Program-made: the position numbers and the translations under genes | Shown here: positions 54,305-64,000 of the stretch, piece by piece | Numbering within the stretch: the first letter of the stretch is position 1 | Layout: every line of letters starts with the position of its first letter | Assembly: GCA_951640165.1 (NCBI GenBank) | Contig: OX621240.1 | Coordinates: 12,040,713-12,104,712, forward strand | Direction of reading: 5' to 3' | DNA: 64,000 bases | From: Pseudoips prasinana | Lineage: Eukaryota > Arthropoda > Insecta > Lepidoptera > Nolidae | The notes under the pieces: generated by a model | What the model was told of the DNA's origin: nothing | Databases searched by the model: none | Seen by the model: only the letters and a program-made list of their open reading frames with translations

Positions 54305-54488
54305 TCAAACTAATATTATAAAGGCGAAAGTTTGTGAGTGCGTGAGTGTGTATGTTTGTTACTTCTTCACGTCTAAACGGCTGGAGCAATTTTAATAAAA
54401 TTTAGTGTGGAGTTAGCTTACACCTTGGATTAACACATAGGCTATAATTTATACACTATAATGCGGGTAAAACCGCAGGCATTACTAG
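54305..54488 (+). mobile_element. Non-autonomous Helitron, full length
   Basis: 'TCAAACTAATATTATAAAGG' at the 5' end, 'TTGTTACTTCTTCACGTCTA' inside, and 'ATGCGGGTAAAACCGCAGGC' then CTAG followed by T at the 3' end. Confidence 0.82.
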
Positions 54489-54939
54489 TTTAAAACATGA
54501 TAGAAAGCCATTATCATTAAAATAACCCTATAGAAAACAAATTCGCAAGCACACATATATCTCCAAAAGTTTCAGTTTCAAACAAAATTTGTCTGGACTA
54601 GGATTAGAAAGTACTAGCGAAAGTCCTACAGTCATTATACTACGTTCTGTTGGTCATTAGTCCCTGATAGATGTACAACCTAGGGTAGATTATACGTCGT
54701 TTAATTGAGATAGAACATTTCACCTCCAATTTGTCTTCATAAGCCTTTTTGGTGTACGCTTTTATTAAAGTGTAACATACAGTACGTTAGGTGAATGAGC
54801 CTTTATATTCACTATACAGGTTGTCACATTTTGAAGTATTAGTGACAGCACATTTGAAAATATGGGAGATAGAGACTTTTGTTCTTCATAACATTTTTTT
54901 CAACTTAGCGTTTTAAAGAATGTAACAAATGTAGTCATG
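54489..54939. other. No gene
   Basis: AT-rich, nothing recognised. Confidence 0.4.
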
Positions 54940-55800
54940 GATTAAAAATAACTGTTATTAAGCAGTAATTGAAGTAACTTTTTTTAAAGTTCCCACGCCC
55001 CTGTAATTCGCCGCTCAAATCTGAACCAATAGTTTTCCCGCTCTCGTTCGCAAGAAGATTGCGTCGATGATTAGAAGGCTGCGGGGCAGCAGTGACACGT
55101 TCCTGTGACAGGTACGTGTTCAAAGTTTATAGGTATTTTGAGAGCCCTAATAAGGCACCATATTAAAAATACATTCTACGGTCACCGTAGCCTAGTTGGT
55201 AGTGCTCCTGCCTACGAAGCTGGTGGTCGAAAGGGTTCGAATCTCGGTACGTGCAAATATTTGTGTGATGAGCACGAATATTTGTTTCTGAGTCATGGAT
55301 GTTTTCTATGTATATAAGTATTTATCTATCTATATAAGTATGTATATCGTCGCCTGGTACCCATAGTGCTTGCTTAGTTTGGGGCTAGGATGATCTGTGT
55401 GACATTGTCCCGAGATATTATTATTATTATTCTTCATATAAGAATAGCATAAACTAACATAGTTTTTAATTAAAACTGTATCTTTCAGTATGTTTTGACG
55501 CTACGTAGCTTTGTTGTCTAAATATCGATTAAATACTGTTGTTAAGCAGTAATTAAAGTTGCTTTTTTTAAGGTTGCCTCGCTGCTATAGGGAGCCGGCT
55601 ATATTTAGGGGCAGCACTGACACGTTCTTGAAAAAAAATGCTTATAGGTATTTTGGGAGCCCTAATGAGACAACTAATCAAAGATACATTCGTCAGTTAA
55701 AAGGATATAATATACTTTAGAATTTAAGTAAAAGTGTAATTAATATTCAGTATATTTCAACCTATGTGGCTTTGTTGTATAAAAATCGATTTATATATAA
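54940..55800. repeat. Tandem duplication interrupted by SINE B
   Basis: Unit 1 (54940-55177 plus 55421-55535) and unit 2 (55536-55800) share 'TTAAGCAGTAATT.AAGT', 'GACACGTTC.TG', 'TTATAGGTATTTTG.GAGCC' and '.GTGGCTTTGTTGT.TAAA.A'. Unit 2 has a deletion. SINE B landed only in unit 1, after the duplication. Confidence 0.82.
55178..55420 (+). mobile_element. SINE family B, full length
   Basis: 'ACGGTCACCGTAGCCTAGTT' (A box), 'AAGGGTTCGAATCTCGG' (B box), 'GTGCAAATATTTGTGTGATG' and the tail 'GGGGCTAGGATGATCTGTGT'. The tail lost 'ACAAGCT' relative to 32997. Confidence 0.82.
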
Positions 55801-56504
55801 GTTTGTAATACAACATGTTATAGAGATGCTAATAAGAAACGGGGCTACGGGAACGGGGTTTGTTTTTAGCTTAGAAACTGGCTGTTCAAAGTTGTTTTTA
55901 TGTCATAATAAACATTAAAACAATAGTAGTCTCTAAAACTCATTTCTTTACAACCTTGCCAAGGCAAACTATATTTTTGACGACATTTTTTTTTAGGATA
56001 AATAAATTAAGGAAAATGTAAACATTTTTGATGGTTCCTTTTTTAAACTCAATAAAGTCGTACATTAAAAGATATTCGTAATGTTGCAGGAACTTAGTGT
56101 ATTGGAGCAACATTCCTTAACGTGTCTTGAGGGGTGGTTGACTGTTACACATTTCTTTCTACTAGTAGTACTAGTGTGTGTGTAAGAATGCGTATCGAGC
56201 AGACGAGCAAAGTGCACGGCTGGTTGTTAAACCTTAGTACTGAACGCGTGGTCATGTATTTCTTGTTTGCTTTATTTAATCATTACTTAGTTCCTGGTGG
56301 GGGCCCACTTACCGCATATGTTTTACATTTAAAATATATAATATGGATTTTTATAATATATTCAAAAATAACTTTATGTAAAGGTAAAAATAGGTTTTGC
56401 AAAGTTCTCATACAATGTGCCACTCTTTTTTGTCTGCTTTATTATCGGTGACAATATGCTTACAAATGAAGTTTTTAAATATCTATGTAATGAACTCCGT
56501 TACA
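55801..56504. other. No confirmed gene
   Basis: A plus frame at 56134-56451 (105 codons) is open but hydrophobic and low in complexity, with no domain. Confidence 0.3.
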
Positions 56505-56605
56505 TTTGTGTGACCCATAAATAGTTGTTCTGAGTTTGGATGTAATTTGTGTCCGTCATTTATATGTTTGTAAAGTACCCTGCAACCTTCCCTGCAGATT
56601 CCCTA
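56505..56605 (+). mobile_element. SINE family C, 3' part
   Basis: 'TTGTGTGACCCATAAATAGT', 'TGTTCTGAGTTTGGATGTAA' and 'TATATGTTTGTAAAGTACCC'. Confidence 0.7.
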
Positions 56606-57640
56606 GTGCGGGTGTAGTACCCAAAAAAGAAACTTAAATATTTCGCCATCATCCGAAAGAAACAACCTGTATAATCGTTATGAAAGGGTTTAGTAATATC
56701 GATTCGATATGATGTGTATTTAGGGAGCCCTAAGTGTCTCGTATATTAGATGATTATGTTTGTTATGTAACATGTCTGATGTGGCCTGTGTGGTAGAGCT
56801 TGTTTAATTCAAGCCATTTTTTATTATGAAGCCAGTGTTGGGCATATTTCTAACTGTGAATGTACTACTGAATTTAGGTGTCTAGATTTCACCTACTATT
56901 TGGAGCTGGATTACGTATTAGTCCTTCTCATTGTGTAGTTGGCTAATATTTGATGAGTTTATAGTATATATTTTATATAAAGCATATGGCTTCAAGAGGA
57001 TGGCGTGGCTTGGAGGGTTTCGAACAAATCGGTCCTGCACTTGATCTCCCTCGTTCAAGTTGAATTTACATCCCGTTGGATATTGTTACCTCATTCTCAG
57101 TGGACAGAGTGTGCTCCTGTGTAGGCACATATTTTTGTGCTTAGTCATCTCTTCCAAAGGTGGCGAGCATAGTTTAGATAGCCGCAAATGGCCAACATTC
57201 AGCCAAGAACTATATATACTAGGTATAATATTTTCAATATTGACAGAGTTCGCCAAACACGAGCGTCAGCTATCAAACTGTTCATAAAATAAAGATCGTG
57301 AAACTGTCACATAACAAAATTAGGTACACCAATATGTTAACACGGGCTTTCGATTACGTTTGATAATACGGTCAAAGATTCAGATGCATTCAAATTACAG
57401 CAGTAATAAGTCACTCATTACAATCCATCTCTTAGAACTTCAACTTGAAGTTAAAAATAGTCTAAGAAATCCCTTTTAAAGACTCCCGAGACTTAAGATC
57501 GGAAAGACAAAAGGCTCGACACATATGGCGCAGTAAGGGAATTGTGCGGAACAATAGTGGACAGATAATGCGAATAAAACGTGTGTATTCCCTCTAGAGA
57601 TGAGGAAAGAGAGCATTGTGTTGTTGTGCGCACTATATTT
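56606..57640. other. No gene; SINE-D-like scrap at 57020-57075
   Basis: 'AATCGGTCCTGCACTTGATC' + 'TCCCTCGTTCAAGT' recalls the D body's 'CGGTCCTGT.C.TGACC' module. Other short frames are unsupported. Confidence 0.35.
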
Positions 57641-58300
57641 TTACGGATATCTACTAATTTCGGTTCGCGAGTTCACTAGAATGGATTTTATATTTAAAAT
57701 TCCAAGCTCCAGTATTTTTGGGTTAAATCTTAGGTCGAAACTTAATGAAAATTTGTTAGAAAACCTACTTTGTGATGCTCTCACTCCATGCAATTATACC
57801 GTGAAATACAAATGGATAGACAAATTTATTCATTTGTATGATAAAATATATGAAAATATATACCGTGCTAAAATTCTGATAGTAAATTGTCGACAATAGC
57901 TAATTTACCTTAATTATATTTAGATGGGATCATATAACCAGGAGAAAAAGCAACCATTAAAAATATGTAATGTTTTTTGCAATTTCGCAATTAGACGCAA
58001 AAATCTAGACCGTCAGCTTTATTCTAGAAAAGTGTTTTACTGATATATTGATAGCTACATACGTAAAATATTGCTATGTATAAAGCATAGATCATTTCAT
58101 ATTGTTAACATTTTTCGCAATGCAAAGCGTAAGTCTTCACTCAAAACTGGGAAAACACTACACAACCAAAATCATCCTTACCAAATAACCCTAACATCAT
58201 ATCCACAGATCACCGCAAGCAGCATCTTTTGTATACAACTAAATCCGCAAACAAGTGTGCTGTGTACTGTGTATGTCCCCAATAGAAAACGGTTAACTAA
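57641..58300. other. No confirmed gene
   Basis: A plus frame at 57600-57899 (99 codons) and part of one at 58071-58406 are open without recognisable features. Confidence 0.3.
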
Positions 58301-58940
58301 GCTTATGACGTTTGGGATACACATGGCACTCACGTGTTGCCGACCTTTACTCCCTTCGCAAGAGCTCTGGCGACCTTTGCACCCAAGACCGCAACATTTA
58401 TATTAAGGTGCTAATACCATAATCTTTTTAAGGGATCATTCATCATCATCTTCTTCAATCATTAAACATAATAAGACACTGTTCTCAGCATCAAAGCATA
58501 TAATTATTTAATAAGTTACCAATGCATTTAAAATCAATAATTTATAATACTAGCTTATTTAGAATAAAACCTGAAGGCTTACCTTTTAGGAAAATGTTTT
58601 TATAGTGTGTCTGAGTTTGTAAATTGTGAGATATCTTAATTGAGTTGACTACGGTTGGTTTTTTGTGTGTTGTAAAATTGACGATATATTATTATGTGTT
58701 TCATGTTTTTATTAAATTTTTTAATTATGTGATTTGATTTCTGTATTACTTTTTTATTATTATTTATGTTAAACGTTAAATTTTAATTATGTTATGTTTC
58801 TTGATTATTTTATCTCCCAATTGTTATTCTTATTGTATTGGTTTGATTTTTAAATTATGCTTTTATTTAAGGAATTGTATTATAAAATTCATACACAATG
58901 GAAATTGTTACTGAATAAATAAATAAATAAATAAATCTCT
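58301..58940 (+). mobile_element. Probable LINE 3' end with (AAAT)n tail
   Basis: It ends 'TGTTACTGAATAAATAAATA' with AAAT repeats at 58922-58938. 'AGAGCTCTGGCGACCTTTGC' at about 58360 has a partner 'AGGAGCTCTGGTGACACACC' at about 13610, suggesting a shared repeat. The extent is approximate. Confidence 0.45.
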
Positions 58941-58944
58941 GTAC

Positions 58945-59095
58945 GTTAGACGCAGTAGGTAAGGTGCTTGCCTTGCTACTCCCTCAGTGCTCTTGTGTTT
59001 TTGATTCAATCCCTGCACCAAACAACTATTAGTGTAACCATTTAATCTTTGATCTGAGTCTATTAGTTGTGCTTTGTGTTTGTGAATTCAATGTT
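58945..59095 (+). mobile_element. SINE family C, diverged full copy
   Basis: 'GACGCAGTAGGTAAGGTGCT' (A box), 'TTTTGATTCAATCCCTGCAC' (weak B box), 'CAAACAACTATTAGTGTAAC' and 'GATCTGAGTCTATTAGTTGT'. Confidence 0.65.
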
Positions 59096-59119
59096 TCTGA
59101 AGTTATCGTCGATATAATA

Positions 59120-59340
59120 ATATTCTGAGATATTATTCACACACGGCCATCTGATCCCAAACTAAGCAGACCTTTTACTATGGAAACCACATAACAGATA
59201 CAATTTTTTTTGTATCTATAGATATAGATAATTACACTCAGACTCAGGACAAACAGACATGTTCATGTACACAAATATCTGCCCTGGGTGTGAATCGAAC
59301 CTACGACCTGCGTCCTGAAAAGCTAGTATCTAACAACAAC
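59120..59340 (-). mobile_element. SINE family A, full length
   Basis: The minus strand has 'GTAGGTTCGATTCACACCCA' (B box), 'GGGCAGATATTTGTGTACAT' and 'CCATAGTAAAAGGTCTGCTT', ending 'GATGGCCGTGTGTGAATAAT'. Confidence 0.8.
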
Positions 59341-59707
59341 GCAGTATTGGTATTTATTTATCTAATGCGGCGTACTAAAAACGACTTCTCCAGTCGAGCT
59401 GTTCGTAGAGCGAAACAAACGCTATGCCCCTTATAAATATTGGAGTATAAAACTCATACCATAACTTTGACCCTAAACAAAAAGCCCATTATTTTCGAAA
59501 TTGTATTTTTATTTATTAGACACTTTAAAAGTGGTGGTTAGAATAAAGTGTCAAAATAAACAAAGGAAAGTCATTTCTAACTAGATAAGTATCTATAGTT
59601 AACTCTATGGGGAGAATACAGTATTTGGCAAGTACACATGTTTGGGTTTGCGATTTCGGAAGGTAAAATAGGTAAAGGTAAGGATTAAGAAGTACCTACT
59701 TAGAGAT

Positions 59708-59799
59708 GCTTGTGTTAACTAAGTGTAAATGTTTACTAATTCTGTGTTAAGAAGGTAACAATACGAAACAATCCCCTTACGGACTTAGTTAACACAAGC
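59708..59799. repeat. 92-bp structure with perfect 17-bp terminal inverted repeats
   Basis: 'GCTTGTGTTAACTAAGT' at 59708-59724 is exactly complementary to 59783-59799. It may be a tiny MITE; no target duplication is clear. Confidence 0.85.
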
Positions 59800-59883
59800 C
59801 AAAGATTGTTTAATTAACTGATTACAGAAAAGTGGAGTTTATCATTTTGAATATATGTCTGTTTTATTTTATTTGACCTCGCC

Positions 59884-60000
59884 TCACCCTTTCTTGTCCT
59901 GGGATCGATTCCCGCGCAGGATATCTATGTGTCCATAAACATGTCCATAAACAGTTATTCTGAGTCTGGATACCCCGCGACATAGGGATTAATTTCCCTA
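59884..60000 (+). mobile_element. SINE family C-like fragment
   Basis: 'CCTGGGATCGATTCCCGCGC' (B box), 'TTATTCTGAGTCTGGATACC' and 'CCGCGACATAGGGATTAATT'. A deletion joins the middle to the end. Confidence 0.65.
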
Positions 60001-60112
60001 ATTCCAAAATGTGGTCTGTAAAACAAATAAAATGTATGTTTGTTGCAAAACTGTGTGAACCGGTTATTATTATTATTTTATTTGATAGGGAGTGCTCTCG
60101 AGACTTACTTTT

Positions 60113-60335
60113 CGTATGGGCAGTGGTTACCCTAGTATCAGAGTTGATGAAGCCGCCCAGTAGGCCCGTGAAATGGCGTAACAGCGACTACCAGGACCGA
60201 CAGTTTAATGTTCCTTCCAAAGCAGAAACTTAGAAATTTAACCACTTTAGTGGTCATACATCTATGGACTAACTGCGAGCCTAGTTGCTTTAACTCGGCA
60301 ATGACTTACTGACTGGTGAGACTGGCTATGAGTGA
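60113..60335 (-). mobile_element. 5S-derived SINE
   Basis: The minus strand has 'GTTAAAGCAACTAGGCTCGC', 'CATAGATGTATGACCACTAA' and 'GGGTAACCACTGCCCATACG'. The A-box end 'CTCACCAGTCAGTAAGTCAT' is recognisable but mutated. Confidence 0.7.
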
Positions 60336-60659
60336 CTCGAGACTATCATCACCATCATCATCATTTTGTCCCACTAATATGATAGTGGGTATGGTATCCG
60401 CACTTAGACGATGTGAACCATTATACGTGAGCCATGGCGGCCTTCGTTCGATCCATACCGAGAATCGAGACTATTCTATATAAATAATATTACACATACA
60501 GTAATAAGGAAATAGTTTAAAAAACTACAAAACACGATTTTAGCACGCATATATTTTACAGACAGCAACCCTTTATACGCCATATCATGGCGGTGGATTT
60601 CAAACAGCTGGTCCGCCATCTTGGGGAAGCCGCCATGTTGGATTTGTAATGACGTTTCT

Positions 60660-60800
60660 TAGCTAGTCATGTATTGTCATCAGAACTCAGAGCGTGTGCA
60701 AAATTTCATCCTAATCGGAGACCGGGAAGTGGGTCAAATTAAGATTCCAAGTTTTCTTACATACACATTAGTTACAAGTGAAGCTAATCAAAGCGTGTTA
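60660..60800 (+). repeat. Interspersed repeat, plus copy
   Basis: 'CAAAATTTCATCCTAATCGG', 'AGACCGGGAAGTGGGTCAAA' and 'TTAAGATTCCAAG' are paralleled on the other strand at 61600-61760. Family unknown. Confidence 0.6.
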
Positions 60801-61399
60801 AAAATGAGGTCGGTTGTATATTTCTTAAAATTGTACCTAATTGTAAATTTGCTGAGTGTATTTCAGCAGATGAGGACATTATTATTTTCGGTGATTATTC
60901 CTCCGAGGGGTGTCCGATATTTATGAATTCAGATGCATATATCATAATATACTCAGGATTATGGTCACTGCCACTGTTTCCAATTTGAAGAAGATCGTTT
61001 TAGCTGTACAGGAGTAGTACGATCTGCAACGAAATACATGAATCACCTAAGTAAGAGTTAAACATACAATAAATAAATATCTGGGGCATTTTATACCACG
61101 CCATCTAGCTCAAATATAAATACGTATATACTTTGTATGTTGTACTTTTGTAAATATATACATATAATACACATAAAACACTGACCTAGAAAAATAGATA
61201 ATGTTCAGGAACTCAAATATTTGTCTTTTGAGCGGATAAAACCCTCAACCTTTCGAAGTCGAACAGTGTCATGGCGGTTTTCATATATATAAACAGTAAA
61301 TTTTGTAACAGTTTCTCTTCAAAAAAAACATACCCCGCACTTGATTAATGAATACCTGTATCAGAGGTAATTTACGAGCATAAAGTTAACGGATATCAA

Positions 61400-61485
61400 G
61401 CACACCCAGTTTCAGGACAACTACTTATAGATCAAACAAATAGCTGTCCTGTACGGGAATAGAACCCCGGACATGAAAAATGTGC
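61400..61485 (-). mobile_element. SINE family C head fragment
   Basis: The minus strand reads 'GGGGTTCTATTCCCGTACAG' (B box) and 'GACAGCTATTTGTTTGATCT', then the copy ends. Confidence 0.55.
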
Positions 61486-61599
61486 AGTCAAAATAACCTT
61501 TAAATGATCAACTCATGGTGGGTTGATCATCACGTAAATTAAACAAAGATGTACATTTGAAGATGGTATCCTAATAACTTTGGATTTTTTTTTAAAGCT

Positions 61600-61760
61600 T
61601 TTTTAGATTCTCCTGTACCGGTGTGTCTGTCATGAAATCTTGCAAGTTAAATTTGACACACTTCCCGCTTACCGATTGAGCTAAAATTTTCCATGTACGT
61701 GTCAATTGGATAACAATGCAAATTTATTATGACATGGAACGGATGTTCTTTAATGTTCCA
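61600..61760 (-). repeat. Interspersed repeat, minus copy of 60660-60800
   Basis: The minus strand has 'AAAATTTTAGCTCAATCGGT', 'AAGCGGGAAGTGTGTCAAAT' and 'TTAACTTGCAAGATTTCATG'. Confidence 0.6.
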
Positions 61761-62559
61761 GAGATATGTAACACGCTGTTATTTATAAAGAATTTGGTCT
61801 ATTTAATAATATTTTTCTTAACAGGCTAAAATTATTTTTAACTTTATAGTTATTTTTATTAACAGGTAATAAATGTATTTAAAAAATATTTTTAAATTTA
61901 ATATTTATTTACACACACATTTATTTACACTGATTTTTTATTTTGATAAAATATTGTGCATAAGATATAAATAATATAATACAACTCACAGATATAATAC
62001 AATGACTTGAAATAAATTCAGTGTAAAATAATGTGGATTAGGAATAAAAAAGTTTGAAATGAACAAATGAAGCTGTTAGCTGTACTTTATCAATAAAAAT
62101 GTTGTTTTTTTATCATATTTATGTGTATAATACCTACTGATATTGCGAGGTAAGCAATAACTAAACGTATACAAAATATTAAATCACTAACAATAGTAAA
62201 AGTTGAGATATAGCGCTACGACACGAGGGATTGACTGGGGTACGCCATTAGGACTTTTTGGTACGAAACCTTGAATACGGTTTCCCACTAGATCAGTCAT
62301 CTATTTAAAAAGTCTATAACACTGAAAAGGTAACATAAGAAAGGACGTGTTACTTTCAAAACCTTTATAAACCATCTTTTATAAGTAAACCATATTTAAG
62401 GCAGCGTTATAAATCAGAATTGAGTTACTTAATGGGCAGGTATATAAAGTGATGGATCGGTATAACCCAGGCTTTTGTACGAGCTGAACGTAAAATCATC
62501 TAAATTAAGAATAAATAATTTGGAATTATTTTGGCCAAGATGTAACAAAAATAATTGTT
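61761..62559. other. No gene
   Basis: Very AT-rich; nothing recognised. Confidence 0.4.
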
Positions 62560-62760
62560 AATTTTCAAGTTTCAAGTTTCTTTATTGCACTTATGTGTAA
62601 CAGTTTTAGATGTTTTCGCTCACAATAGGTATCAACAAGCACCCTGTTAGGGCATAGCAATATAGCTTTACATCTTTACAATTATTACATAATATTATTT
62701 TAACACACACTGATAATTAAATTATATTTAATCAAAATTCACGTCAAGTTACTTATCTAT
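62560..62760 (-). mobile_element. Probable LINE 3' end with (CTTGAAA)n tail
   Basis: 'TTTCAAGTTTCAAGTTTCTT' then 'TATTGCACTTATG' is the antisense of an AATAAAG-type 3' end with a short tandem tail. 'GCACCCTGTTAGGGCATAGC' lies in the putative UTR. Confidence 0.55.
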
Positions 62761-62936
62761 TCTGTGGTCAAGTTCTAAATTGCACATACTATTGTTAAAT
62801 TAAATAAGTATTTTATTTCTAATTACATTAAATTTACAGAAGTCGTACTCAAAATAATGTATATTAAGTCAAGAGCGTGTGTAAACGATTTTAAGCCATA
62901 CACAAGCTAGTAGACTTAATATACGTAAGATTACGT

Positions 62937-63500
62937 GTGTTTCTTGTGCATATCAATGACATGTTACAATGTTATGACATACACTACAATGCAAACAAGA
63001 CGGTGCATGCATCTTACTTGGGCCACTCCAACATTTCTCGGGCATACGTCCTTGAGAGTCGGAGCAATATTGTGTTTAAAATCGGGATAACTTTAGACGA
63101 TGATGTCTCGAACTGGGGACATTTCAACTAGGTTTACTTCAACCTTCTAAAGAAACAGACTTGCATGTTTACTAAAAAACTTCCATCGTCATACCCCCTC
63201 ACTTTCAAAACATTCCCCTTAATATCAGGCCGAGTGTTGAGATTCGTCCATTGGGAGTGGCGTCAAATTTCGCGGGCATGTGGAAGACAAGACCAAGTTG
63301 GCATCCAAAAAGCTGGATCCCTTTGGTAGAGCTTAGCAATATTCGAATTCATCACCTCCAATTATATCAAGTTTAAATTTCACCTCTTTGCTCTTTGCTG
63401 TTTGGAGTGTTAAATTTTAGCTCACCCAGTACGAATGGAATAAGCAAGCCTGGGCTCAATTCCAAAGGCGAGCTTAAAAGTATTATTGAGATTTTTTGGT
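62937..63500 (+). pseudogene. Decayed LINE reverse transcriptase (CR1/jockey-like)
   Basis: The open frame 62937-63131 reads FLVHINDMLQCYDIHYNANK, then GHSNISRAYVLESRSNIVFK and DDDVSNWGHFN. This aligns with the RT region around the catalytic box in lepidopteran LINEs ('LLHINDML...YADD...SNISR..V..SR..LV..IE..L..VS.WG..N'). Here the YADD position reads YNAN, so the active site is gone. After a frameshift come LKKQTCMFTKKLPS and VGIQKAGSLW pieces of the following region. It is an old, inactive copy with unclear ends, different from the element at 49600. Confidence 0.7.
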
Positions 63501-64000
63501 CTTAAATAGATTGCAAATTATACGCTAAGGTGATTTCGGTTCGGTATTTTGTTGTGTTGAATTACACGACCAAAATATATTTTGAACAGAAAATTTTGAC
63601 TGCACATAATAATATGTTGTTTGCTAGTTTCCTTTGAGAGTGGCGTCTGTTCTCCGAATTCAGTTATTACTATGTAACATCACGTAGGTCCAACCTATGA
63701 AAAGCTCACATGCGAAGGCAAATAATACTCCACTTCTAGCAGTCACAAAAACTTCTACAAAAGCGAACCGAATTTTTATTTCGTAGTTGTGATGTCGACT
63801 CTATCCATATTCTATTACTATTAGTTATTAATAAATAAATCAACCGATATTTTATATGGAATTAAATTTACATTTTTGCACTACACAACTTGTCGAATGT
63901 AATGTATAATTTTTTGTATCATATCAAAATGAATAATGTTATTGTTTCGAAGTTTTTCTTTTGTATACCTAAATATAATCTAAAATAATAAGCATTCAGA
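63501..64000. other. Possible continuation of the LINE relic
   Basis: Weak coding-like pieces to about 63840 may be the LINE C terminus and a 'AATAAATAAATC' tail (63828-63841). The rest is AT-rich. Confidence 0.35.

Overview
The window looks like nuclear DNA of a moth or butterfly (Lepidoptera). It is AT-rich and eukaryotic, with spliced exons, no operons and a dense load of repeats. The repeats are the ones expected in that order: RTE, R1/jockey-like and CR1/jockey-like LINE fragments, tRNA-headed SINEs sharing a 'CCATAGTACAAGCT.TGCTTAGTTTGGG' tail, short Helitrons with 5'-TC and CTAG-3' ends, and piggyBac/mariner-type MITEs. The species cannot be named from the sequence; a noctuid-like moth is a guess.

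The only convincing host gene is on the minus strand. Two exons, 21858-22054 and 14279-14417, are joined by a 7.4-kb intron. Both have good splice sites and matching phases, and together they encode one SUEL-type (Gal_Lectin) carbohydrate-binding domain. Most of the window is therefore probably intron or flank of this gene. No other exon could be identified with confidence.

Layout. 1-14 kb: LINE 3' ends, several SINE families, a Helitron carrying a 41-bp hairpin, a 28-bp perfect hairpin, and an unusual R-I-R element (7975-8509) with a cloverleaf-like tRNA cassette. 14-22 kb: the two host exons and the intron between them. 22-30 kb: nested SINE/Helitron, a small MITE, a complete mariner with an open transposase (26541-27822), and an RTE tail. 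30-34 kb: Helitrons, SINEs and an RTE tail. 34-44.6 kb: a roughly three-fold tandem repeat, invaded by other elements. The first unit holds a Russian-doll nest: a 3.1-kb TIR transposon with a decayed, unassigned DDE-like transposase, inside a Helitron, inside a SINE. The second holds a 141-bp-TIR element and a TA-flanked MITE. 45-50 kb: a piggyBac-type MITE, an RTE fragment, a GC-rich TIR element and a 5'-truncated LINE with an open reverse transcriptase. 52-54 kb: a 1.8-kb TIR element carrying about ten copies of a TATTACCGA-like motif. 54-64 kb: duplications, more SINEs, and a decayed LINE reverse transcriptase at the end.

Apart from the mariner, none of the elements looks capable of moving itself. 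A recurring theme is short non-autonomous elements with RNA polymerase III-type heads, including a 5S rRNA-derived SINE family with six copies here.
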